Assembly (NCBI GenBank): GCA_902826065.1 | Contig: CADEDM010000007.1 | Span: 1 to 61,310, forward strand | Origin: an uncultured Acidobacteriota bacterium | Lineage (GTDB): Bacteria > Acidobacteriota > Vicinamibacteria > Vicinamibacterales > UBA2999 | Direction: 5' to 3' | Length of the DNA stretch: 61,310 bases | Part shown: piece after piece, positions 54,744 to 61,310 of the stretch | How positions within the stretch are numbered: position 1 is the first letter of the stretch | Layout: each line of letters starts with the position of its first letter | Program-made: the position numbers and the translations under genes | The notes under the pieces: generated by a model | What the model was told of the DNA's origin: nothing | Database searches by the model: none | The model's input: only the letters and a program-made list of their open reading frames with translations

Positions 54744-55127
54744 TCAGTCCCGGCTGAAGTCGTAGAACACGCGCAGCTGATTGCCGTCGGGGTCCGTGGC
54801 GGTGAACTCGCGCAGCTTCCAGGGCTTGTCCTCGACGCCGTGGAGGATCGTCGCGCCCGCAGCGTTCCAGCGCTCGAACAGCGCGTCCACCTCCGGCCGG
54901 CTGCTCACGTTCAACCAGGTGATCACCGGGCCGTTCGGCCCTCGTCCGGCTCTGAACGCGGTATTCGACAGGAACATCCGGCAGTCGCCCTGCGAGATGC
55001 CGCCGATGCCTTCGGCGTCATCGCCCCAGTCGAGGGTGAAGCCAAGGACGTCGACGTAGTAGCTGGCGGCGGTGACCACGCTGGTCACCGGGATCTCTGG
55101 CACCGCCTGCGGAAACCGGGTCGACAC
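54744..55127 (-). CDS. VOC-family (glyoxalase/bleomycin-resistance-like) protein
   Basis: A 127-residue protein with the vicinal-oxygen-chelate fold pattern: ASYYVDVLGFTLDWG in the first half, and KLREFTATDPDGNQLRVFYD in the second, where the Glu/Asp residues of the metal site normally lie. It could be a metal-dependent lyase or a binding protein; the substrate is unknown. The GTG start at 55127 shares one base with the TAG of the S9 peptidase gene (TAGTG), the same arrangement as the two sigma54 regulators. The longer reading frame upstream is an Ala-rich out-of-frame reading of the peptidase's Gln-rich tail, so it is rejected. Confidence 0.87.
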   Translation of the reverse strand: MSTRFPQAVPEIPVTSVVTAASYYVDVLGFTLDWGDDAEGIGGISQGDCRMFLSNTAFRAGRGPNGPVITWLNVSSRPEVDALFERWNAAGATILHGVEDKPWKLREFTATDPDGNQLRVFYDFSRD

Positions 55128-57562
55128 TACTGCTGCTGCCGCTGCGGCTGCTGCGTCGTGGACGCGCCCGGCTTGGTCCACTCGTTGGCCCAGTCGAGCA
55201 TCTCCGCCACCGTGTGCAGCACCGACTCGCGCGCGGCGTAGCCGTGCGCCTCGTGCGGCAGCGTGACGTAGCGCACCGTGGCGCCGTGCCCCTTGAGCGC
55301 GACGTAGAAGCGCTCTGACTGGATCGGGAACGTGCCGCTGTTGTCGTCGGCCTCGCCGTGGATCAGCAGCACCGGTTCCTTGATCAGGTTGGCGTGGTTG
55401 AACGGCGACATGCGGCTGTAGATCTGCGGCACTTCCCAGAACGTGCGTTGCTCGTTCTGGAAGCCGAACGGCGTGAGCGTGCGGTTGTAGGCGCCGCTGC
55501 GGGCGATGCCGGCGCGGAAGAGATCCGAGTGCGCCAACAGGTTCGCGGTCATGAAGCCGCCGTAGCTGTGGCCGCCGGCGACGATGCGGTTCGGATCGGC
55601 CACGCCCATCGCGACCACCTTGTCCACCGCAGCCTTGGCGCTGGCGACGAGCTGCTCGATGTAGGTGTCGTTGGCCGTTTCGCCGGCGCCCACGATCGGC
55701 ATCGACGGATCGTCGAGAATCGCGTAGCCCTGCGTGAGCAGCAGCAGGTGCGTCGGGCCGTTCACCGCGGTGAACTTCTGCGGAGCGCCGGTGACCTGGC
55801 CGGCCGCGTTCGGATCGACGAACTCACGCGGGTAAGCCCAGAAGATCACCGGCAGGCGGCCCTTGTCGGGCGTCCATCCGGCCGGCGTATAGAGGGTGGC
55901 CGAGAGCTGCACGCCGTCGGCGCGCGCGTAGGTGATGAGCTCCTTCTTCGCGGCCGAGATCTGCGGTGCCGGATCCACCGACGTCGCGAGCGTCACGCGG
56001 CGGCCGTCGGCCACCGAGCGCACCAGCGTGGTCGGCGGCGCCGACTTGGTCTCGAACCGCGTCAAGACGCGCGATCCGTCGTCGGATACGAGACCCACGA
56101 TCGGCTCGTAGCCTTCGGCCATCTGGTACTTGCGCTCGGCCTTCAGCGTGGTGAGGTTCAGTGCGTCCATGAACGGCTTCTCACCCTGCGGCGAGGCGCC
56201 GTTGCCGGCGAGGAAGATCGTGTCGCCGCTCTGCGCGATCAGTTCCAGGCCCGACGCCGTCTCGTGACGCACCGGCGCGCCGGGATTGCCGTACGAATCC
56301 TCGGCGCTGCGATCCCACAGCTTGCGCGGCGTGGCCCCGGCGCGATCGATGACCCAGGTGCGCGTCCAGCGCCTGGTGCGATCGTTCTCGGTGAGCAGCG
56401 CCACGCCCTTGTCGGTCCACGACAGGCCGCTGAAGCGGTACTCGGTCTTCGCGAGTTCCGACGGCGTGGCGGTGAACGGCGCCGCGCTGGTCACCACGCG
56501 ATCCCGCGCCGGCGCAGTGGTCTTCGGATTGCCACCATCGAGCGCCTCGGCCCATGCCAGTGTGGCCGGCACGCCCGGCTGCCAGCGGACCGACCGCGGC
56601 CCCGGCAGCACGCCGCCGTTCGGCACCGTGTCGGCCACCGGCAGGGTGGCCACGGTCTTCGTGACGGCGCCCGTGCGATCCCACACCGCCACGGTCTTCG
56701 CGAAGTCGTAGTAGGGCACCAGGCGCGAGAACGGCGCGGTGAGCGTGGTGACCAGCACGTACTGGCCGTCGGGCGACGGCTGCGCCTGCGCGAAGAGCGC
56801 CGGCCGTCCCAGCGTCGTGCGCGCGTCGTTCGCGGCATTGACGAACGTCAGTTGGCTGGTGCCGTGGTAGGTGAAGAGGGCCTCGTCGTACGCCGACGTC
56901 AGCAGGTCCTGATACGTGCGCACCGGCGCGACCTCACCGCGGTGCTCCTGCACGTTGGGGCCCGTGGGCACGGTGGGGGCCGCCGGTGCGGCGGCGCGCC
57001 CCTGCGGAATCGCCGTGCACAGGATCTGGCTGCCGGTGCCCACCCACGAGCAGCCGGCGCCGAAGATGCCGTTCACCGCCATGCCGCTCACGGCGTGCGC
57101 CTTCCCGGTGGCGCTCTCGCCGATCCACAGGTCGATGCCGGCATCGCGCGTGTTGGTGAACGCGAAGCGCGCGCCGTCGACCGAGAAGCCAATCCAGGTG
57201 ATCTGCGGCGACGACGGCAGCGTGACGGCCCGTGCGCTGCCGTCCGCGGTGGTCTTCAGCGCCAGGCTCTTCGCCGTGCGCGCGCGGTGCCGGCCGTTGG
57301 TCTTCGGGTCGATGCGCAGGCCCGCGACCCGCAGCATCGGCCGCGCCAGCTCCGCGATGGTCGGCATCGGCGCCCGTTCGAGCACCGCGACCACGTCGCG
57401 CGCCGGACTCAGGACCACGTCCGGTGGCGGCGGCGCGTCGAGGATGTCGACGATGGCCTTCGGCGGCAGCTTGTAGGTGGCGTCGGCCGCCCCTTGCGCC
57501 CGCGCCCACGACGGCATCAGCAGCACGACGATCGCGACGGCGGCGAAGACAGGACGGCGCAT
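55127..57562 (-). CDS. Secreted S9-family (prolyl oligopeptidase-type) peptidase
   Basis: An 811-residue exported serine peptidase. A signal peptide ends near residue 22 (AIVVLLMPSWARAQG). Residues about 60-560 are predicted beta-propeller, and the alpha/beta-hydrolase domain follows with GGHSYGGFM (Ser666), HGEADDNSG (Asp739) and PHEAHGY (His773), an intact triad in the expected order. It would cleave short peptides, probably glutamyl- or prolyl-specific, in the periplasm. The C-terminus is Gln-rich (TTQQPQRQQQ). RBS AAGGAG precedes ATG 57562; a TACAAT -10 element is at 57613-57608. First gene of an operon with VOC and YdeI genes. Confidence 0.93.
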   Translation of the reverse strand: MRRPVFAAVAIVVLLMPSWARAQGAADATYKLPPKAIVDILDAPPPPDVVLSPARDVVAVLERAPMPTIAELARPMLRVAGLRIDPKTNGRHRARTAKSLALKTTADGSARAVTLPSSPQITWIGFSVDGARFAFTNTRDAGIDLWIGESATGKAHAVSGMAVNGIFGAGCSWVGTGSQILCTAIPQGRAAAPAAPTVPTGPNVQEHRGEVAPVRTYQDLLTSAYDEALFTYHGTSQLTFVNAANDARTTLGRPALFAQAQPSPDGQYVLVTTLTAPFSRLVPYYDFAKTVAVWDRTGAVTKTVATLPVADTVPNGGVLPGPRSVRWQPGVPATLAWAEALDGGNPKTTAPARDRVVTSAAPFTATPSELAKTEYRFSGLSWTDKGVALLTENDRTRRWTRTWVIDRAGATPRKLWDRSAEDSYGNPGAPVRHETASGLELIAQSGDTIFLAGNGASPQGEKPFMDALNLTTLKAERKYQMAEGYEPIVGLVSDDGSRVLTRFETKSAPPTTLVRSVADGRRVTLATSVDPAPQISAAKKELITYARADGVQLSATLYTPAGWTPDKGRLPVIFWAYPREFVDPNAAGQVTGAPQKFTAVNGPTHLLLLTQGYAILDDPSMPIVGAGETANDTYIEQLVASAKAAVDKVVAMGVADPNRIVAGGHSYGGFMTANLLAHSDLFRAGIARSGAYNRTLTPFGFQNEQRTFWEVPQIYSRMSPFNHANLIKEPVLLIHGEADDNSGTFPIQSERFYVALKGHGATVRYVTLPHEAHGYAARESVLHTVAEMLDWANEWTKPGASTTQQPQRQQQ

Positions 57563-57580
57563 CGGAGGCTCCTTCCGGAA

Positions 57581-57598
57581 GAGCCGCGGACGCGGCTC
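57581..57598. other. Seven-base-pair hairpin upstream of the S9 peptidase gene
   Basis: GAGCCGC and GCGGCTC pair around GGAC. On the minus strand it lies after the predicted S9 transcription start and before its ribosome site, with no T-tract. It may be a leader hairpin or serve the upstream diguanylate cyclase gene's end. Confidence 0.35.
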
Positions 57599-57607
57599 AG
57601 GGGGCTG

Positions 57608-57613
57608 ATTGTA
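57608..57613 (-). promoter_or_regulatory. Candidate -10 element (TACAAT) of the S9 peptidase operon
   Basis: TACAAT on the minus strand matches TATAAT at five of six bases. It predicts a start near 57600 and a leader of about 38 bases that contains the hairpin and the ribosome site. No good -35 element is seen. Confidence 0.45.
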
Positions 57614-57661
57614 GTCCCGCCTCCGTGTCGCAGGACGCCCGGAACGGCCGGGCCGGCCGGG

Positions 57662-58939
57662 CTAGGGCGTGACCGTGGCGTCGCGCCAGACGACGCGGTT
57701 GCGGCCAGCGCGCTTGCCCTCGTACAGGCGCAGATCCGCCAGGCGCAACAGGTCTTCGGGCGTGCGCGCGTCGGCGTCCTCGAGGAACGTCGCGATGCCC
57801 ACCGTGGCGGTGATGGCCACCGTCCCGGTCGACAGGGCCACCTGGGCGCGGTCGCGGAGGCGGCGGCGGAACCGCTCGGCGAAGGCGGCGGCGCTGGCGG
57901 CATCCGCGCTCGACAGGATGACCACGAACTCGTCGCCGCCGTAGCGGCACACGGTGTCGGCCGCGCGGGCGTGTTCGGCGAGCAGCTCTGCGACCAGCTT
58001 CAGCACCCGGTCGCCCACCATGTGGCTGTGGGTGTCGTTGATTTCCTTGAAGTGGTCGGTGTCGACGAGCAGCACGCTCAGCGGGTGCTGGTAGCGCTCG
58101 GCCTGGGCCACGGCGCGCGGCAGGGCCTCGTCGAAGTAGCCGCGATTGAAGAGCCCGGTCAGCGCGTCGCGGGTCATCCGCGTGCGCGCCTGCTCGTAGA
58201 GCTGACGGTAGGTGAGCTTCTGCAGGACGTCAGTGACGTCGCCGGCGCCGACGGTGGCGCTGACGGGATCGATGTACTTCAGGTAGAGCGTGAGCATCGC
58301 CGCGTAGAACAGCGCCGCGGCCGACTTGCCCACGAGGCCCGCCGCCATCAGCATCGGGAGCTCGACGCGGCCCCACTGCACGAACAGCGTGAACAGGAAG
58401 TTGTCGACGGCGACGATGGCCAGCAGCGCCGCCGCCGACCGCACGAACAGGCTCCGGGTGTAGCCGCTGACGAATTCGTACACGAGGATGATGCCGACGA
58501 CGTCGAGCGGCAGCAGCATCGTGCCGATGAACGCCACCCACGCGTTGCCGCGCAGGGCGGCGGTCGTGACCTCGGCCGAAAGCTCGCTGCCGGAGATGAG
58601 CGTGTGCTGGCTCACGACCATCGAGACCAGCGACAGGCCGGCATTGGCGAGCACCAGGCCGTAGACGAGCTTGCGCGCCTCGCGCGTCTCTTCCTTGACG
58701 TAGACCAGCAGCACGGCCAGCAGGGTGGCCGTGAACATCACCATCGACGCGGGATACACCGCCCAGCCCGGCGCGACGTCGACGCGCAGGCTCAGCGACG
58801 CCTCGAGGTACTGGAAGCCGCCGATGACGATGTAGAGCGGCGACAGCCCGAGCACCGTGCGGCTTCTGAACAGCGCCAGCACGAGCGTCGCCATCATCAA
58901 CGCTTCGGCGGAGAGCCAGAGGAACTGATCCGGATTCAT
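57662..58939 (-). CDS. Membrane diguanylate cyclase (GGDEF) with VUT-like N-terminus
   Basis: A 425-residue protein. About seven membrane helices (1-235) resemble in spacing the VUT/queuosine-precursor-transporter-like domain (SRTVLGLSPLYIVIGGFQYL is close to that family's N-terminus); this similarity is tentative. A short linker leads to a GGDEF domain with DALTGLFNRGYFDEAL and YGGDEF. The allosteric I-site RxxD is present (RAAD five residues before GGDEF), so it should be product-inhibited, unlike the other cyclase in this window. It probably senses a membrane or periplasmic signal and makes cyclic di-GMP. Monocistronic by position. Confidence 0.9.
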   Translation of the reverse strand: MNPDQFLWLSAEALMMATLVLALFRSRTVLGLSPLYIVIGGFQYLEASLSLRVDVAPGWAVYPASMVMFTATLLAVLLVYVKEETREARKLVYGLVLANAGLSLVSMVVSQHTLISGSELSAEVTTAALRGNAWVAFIGTMLLPLDVVGIILVYEFVSGYTRSLFVRSAAALLAIVAVDNFLFTLFVQWGRVELPMLMAAGLVGKSAAALFYAAMLTLYLKYIDPVSATVGAGDVTDVLQKLTYRQLYEQARTRMTRDALTGLFNRGYFDEALPRAVAQAERYQHPLSVLLVDTDHFKEINDTHSHMVGDRVLKLVAELLAEHARAADTVCRYGGDEFVVILSSADAASAAAFAERFRRRLRDRAQVALSTGTVAITATVGIATFLEDADARTPEDLLRLADLRLYEGKRAGRNRVVWRDATVTP

Positions 58940-59009
58940 ACGATCTAACGCGCAATCGGAGGGAAAACGAGGCTACCACGGCCGCGCCGGCCCCGCGCTT
59001 ACAGGATCG

Positions 59010-61310
59010 TCAGCGCGATTCTCCGTCGCCGGGCCTCAGTGTCAGCGTGTGCACGGCAGTGCCGGGCAGCATCGGCAGCGGGGTGCCGCTCACCCATGCA
59101 TGTTGCTGGTCGCCGTAGTGCGCCGAGAGCGGATGGCCGCTCTGGCCGCCGGGCATGTGCAGGATGGCGGTGGCGTCGTGCCCGGGCGACGACACGAAAC
59201 GCTCGCTCGCCCCCGACCGTGGCGATGCCACACGCGGCACGTAGACGTCGCCCGCCAGGGGCACGTGCGGCATGTTCAGCCACTGGCTCAGGAACGGCAC
59301 CGCCGCGGAAAGGGGATGGGTGATGTCGGACGCGTTCTGCTCACCCCACGTGCGCCCAGCGAGCGGCCCCGACGCGGTGAGCGCGGCGATCGCCTGGTCG
59401 GCGGCGTCGACGAGCAGGGCGTCCCAGGTCGCATAGCGCCGATCCAGCAGGTGCGGGGGCCGTTCGTGGACCAGCCGCCAGACCGGCCCGTCGAGCCGCC
59501 GGATGGTCGTGTAGTCGAACGCGAACGCGTCGTTCTGCACCTGCGTGGTCAACGCCTCCATCGCGATGCGGGCCACGGTCAGCCGGAACGTTCGCACGAG
59601 GCGATAGGCCACCGAGTCGGTCGACGCGCGTCCCGGCCACATGGTCGCGACGATCCGCCGCGCCTCGTCGCGCGCCGGTGCGCCGGTATCGCCGGCCGGC
59701 ACGGCCTGCAGGAACACGTCGCGCCAGCGGTCGAGAAAGATCGACCGGTCGTCGAGCTGCACGTCGAAGAGCTCGCGCTCGTCGGCCCGATCGAGCGTCG
59801 TCAGGCGGTCGTGGATCATCCAGGCGCGGATGCCGTCGGTGTAGCCGCCATCGCCGATCGCGGCCAGCATCGCGCCGTCGACGGTGCGCGCGTTGGCCGT
59901 CCACAGCCGGCCCTCGGGTGGATCGACCACGCGCGGATGCTCGTCGTAGCCGAGATACCCGTCCCAGCGATGGGTGCCGTCGGCCCACGACGTCGGCACG
60001 TCGCCCGAGAAGCCGACGCGCCGCGGAATCGCGCCGTAGATCGTCCAGGCGATGCGTCCGCTGCGGTCGCCCACCACGAGGTTCTGCGCCGCGAGCGACG
60101 CCCCCACCGCCAGCCGCAGCGCCTCGTCGACGTCGCGAGCCTCCGCGATGCGCACCGGGTCCGTGGCCAGCACCGCCGGGTCGTGCGCGACCCATTTGCT
60201 GGCCAGCAGCCGACCGCGATGATCGCGCGCCATCACCGGCCCCCAGATGGTCCAGCGCACCTCGTGTGCCACTGGCGCCCCGCCCTTCACCGCGATCGAC
60301 TCGGTGAAGACGTCGAAGGCGCGCGCGCCCGCGGGCGTCTGGTACTTCGTCGGATCGCCGGGCACCGGCTCGATGATCACCAGGTCCGACCAGTCGCCGG
60401 CGGAGTTCGTGAAGCCCCACGAGATGTCGCCGTTGGTGCCCACGGCGATCTGCGGGCCACCGGGCAGCGTGACGCCGGAGATCGTGCGCGTCGCGCCCGG
60501 GCGGCGATCGTCGGGAACGACGCAGGTGGCGCGGTACCAGATGTTCGGCACCGCCAGCCGCAGGTGCATGTCGTTGGCGACGATGGCGCTGCCGGTCGTG
60601 GAGCGCGCACCCGACACCGCCCAGTTGTTGCTGCCCAGCGTGGCTTCCTCGTCCCGGGGCAGGCGGGCCCAGAACGGGAGGGAGGTCGCAGCGCCCAGGG
60701 CGGCGGGATTCGAGGGTACAAGCGCAGCGGCCGGGAACTCGCCGTCCGTTGCCCGCGTCGCGACTTTCGCGGGAACGCTCGTGACGACATCGACCCCGGG
60801 GTAGACGTGACCGCTGCGCAGGTCGAACACCTCCGGCGCGGGAACCGGCGGCACGGGATGTGGCACGCCGACGATCGGGCTCTCCCAGTCGCTGGCCCGT
60901 CCGGCCAGGAACTCGAACATCGGCGCCGGCAGGCGGCCGGCGAACGCGCCCAGCGTGCGCTCGTACTCCCACTGGTTGCCCTGCAGGAACACCTGCATGG
61001 CAATCAGCGTGAGCATCGAGTCCTCGGCGCGCCACGGCTCGGGCGTGGTGCGCAGCGCGAAGTACTCGAACGGACGGGCGCCCAGAGCGGCAAGGCCGGC
61101 ATTGACGCCGTCGGCATACGCTTCGAGCTCCGCGCGATAGTCGGCGGGCGCGCGTGCGAGCGCACGCCGCGCGAGATCGCGGAACCGGTGCACGCGCTGC
61201 GCGCGGTCCACCGGCACGGCCACTCCGCCGACGAGCGCGGCCAGTTCACCGGCAGGCTGCCGCCGCTGCAGGTCCATCTGGAAGAACCGCTCCTGCCCGT
61301 GCAGGAAGCC
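59010..61310 (-). CDS. Penicillin acylase family protein, 5' truncated
   Basis: The frame stays open to the last base, and the codons before the first ATG (61277) read GFLHGQERFFQMDLQRRQ, a conserved acylase segment, so the real start is beyond the window. 766 residues are visible. The Ntn-hydrolase nucleophile serine that becomes the beta-subunit N-terminus is in LGSNNWAVSG (codon at 60632-60630). The family is exported, self-cleaves into alpha and beta chains, and hydrolyses amides such as penicillin G, N-acyl-homoserine lactones or acyl peptides; which one cannot be told. Interference with quorum signals is a possible but unproven role. It ends 70 bases before the diguanylate cyclase start, on the same strand. 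Confidence 0.92.
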   Translation of the reverse strand, partial: GFLHGQERFFQMDLQRRQPAGELAALVGGVAVPVDRAQRVHRFRDLARRALARAPADYRAELEAYADGVNAGLAALGARPFEYFALRTTPEPWRAEDSMLTLIAMQVFLQGNQWEYERTLGAFAGRLPAPMFEFLAGRASDWESPIVGVPHPVPPVPAPEVFDLRSGHVYPGVDVVTSVPAKVATRATDGEFPAAALVPSNPAALGAATSLPFWARLPRDEEATLGSNNWAVSGARSTTGSAIVANDMHLRLAVPNIWYRATCVVPDDRRPGATRTISGVTLPGGPQIAVGTNGDISWGFTNSAGDWSDLVIIEPVPGDPTKYQTPAGARAFDVFTESIAVKGGAPVAHEVRWTIWGPVMARDHRGRLLASKWVAHDPAVLATDPVRIAEARDVDEALRLAVGASLAAQNLVVGDRSGRIAWTIYGAIPRRVGFSGDVPTSWADGTHRWDGYLGYDEHPRVVDPPEGRLWTANARTVDGAMLAAIGDGGYTDGIRAWMIHDRLTTLDRADERELFDVQLDDRSIFLDRWRDVFLQAVPAGDTGAPARDEARRIVATMWPGRASTDSVAYRLVRTFRLTVARIAMEALTTQVQNDAFAFDYTTIRRLDGPVWRLVHERPPHLLDRRYATWDALLVDAADQAIAALTASGPLAGRTWGEQNASDITHPLSAAVPFLSQWLNMPHVPLAGDVYVPRVASPRSGASERFVSSPGHDATAILHMPGGQSGHPLSAHYGDQQHAWVSGTPLPMLPGTAVHTLTLRPGDGESR

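Noticed and set aside
1-61310. tRNA, rRNA, CRISPR arrays, insertion sequences or prophage
   Set aside because: No tRNA-like cloverleaf, regularly spaced repeats, transposase, integrase or phage genes were seen in the gaps, nearly all of which are below 300 bases.

Overview
The window is about 61 kb of very GC-rich bacterial chromosome, densely coded and without rRNA, tRNA, CRISPR or transposase genes. Gene content points to Acidobacteriota, most likely Vicinamibacteria: a TIGR02999-type ECF sigma factor next to a kinase-TPR protein, a secreted M14 peptidase, an S9 peptidase, a penicillin acylase, an FG-GAP/fibronectin surface protein, GAF-sigma54 regulators and an NHLP-clan small protein. This placement is inference from content; no marker gene is present. 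Both edge genes are cut: an M14 peptidase on the left and a penicillin acylase on the right.

Layout. 1-5.9 kb: M14 peptidase, acetyltransferase, short-chain NAD(P) protein, soluble diguanylate cyclase, small secreted protein, signal peptidase I. 6-11 kb: PA14/GT-C membrane protein and a large secreted FG-GAP protein. 11-14.6 kb (minus): ECF sigma factor plus Ser/Thr kinase-TPR pair and an acetyltransferase. 14.7-21.6 kb (plus): MFS carrier and two tandem, paralogous GAF-AAA-Fis activators of sigma54 RNA polymerase. 21.6-29.2 kb (minus): a co-oriented set of membrane Ser/Thr kinase, outer-membrane beta-barrel, secreted protein with kinase-like motifs, HtrA protease and FAD monooxygenase.

29.6-48.9 kb (plus) is the core of the window. 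A small Os1348/NHLP-clan protein is translationally coupled to a TolC-HlyD-RND efflux system. This is followed with short gaps or overlaps by a GH63-like glucosidase and an almost complete pentose-phosphate pathway: zwf, two small membrane proteins, tkt, rpiB, fused transaldolase/glucose-phosphate isomerase, gnd, ROK/polyphosphate-type glucokinase and pgl. No ribulose-phosphate 3-epimerase was seen. Convergent to it are cydAB (minus), whose stop codon interlocks with that of pgl. Divergent from cydAB is a large PEP-utilising enzyme with a rifamycin-phosphotransferase-like layout.

The main finding is that the two plus-strand units starting at 29649 and 51624 are preceded by the same 17-base string, which fits a sigma54 -24/-12 promoter with exact GG-N10-GC spacing. 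Weaker candidates with the same spacing lie before the divergent kinase operon and before cydAB. Together with the two sigma54 activators in the window this suggests a local sigma54 regulon joining an NHLP-clan protein, efflux, NADPH/pentose metabolism, the bd oxidase and a PEP-dependent enzyme, perhaps a low-oxygen or redox-stress island. Regulator-target links are inference. A second theme is apparent leaderless transcription: five genes have a -10-like hexamer 6-9 bases before the start codon.

54-61 kb (minus): YdeI/OmpD-family protein, VOC protein and S9 peptidase in one operon, a membrane diguanylate cyclase, and the penicillin acylase.
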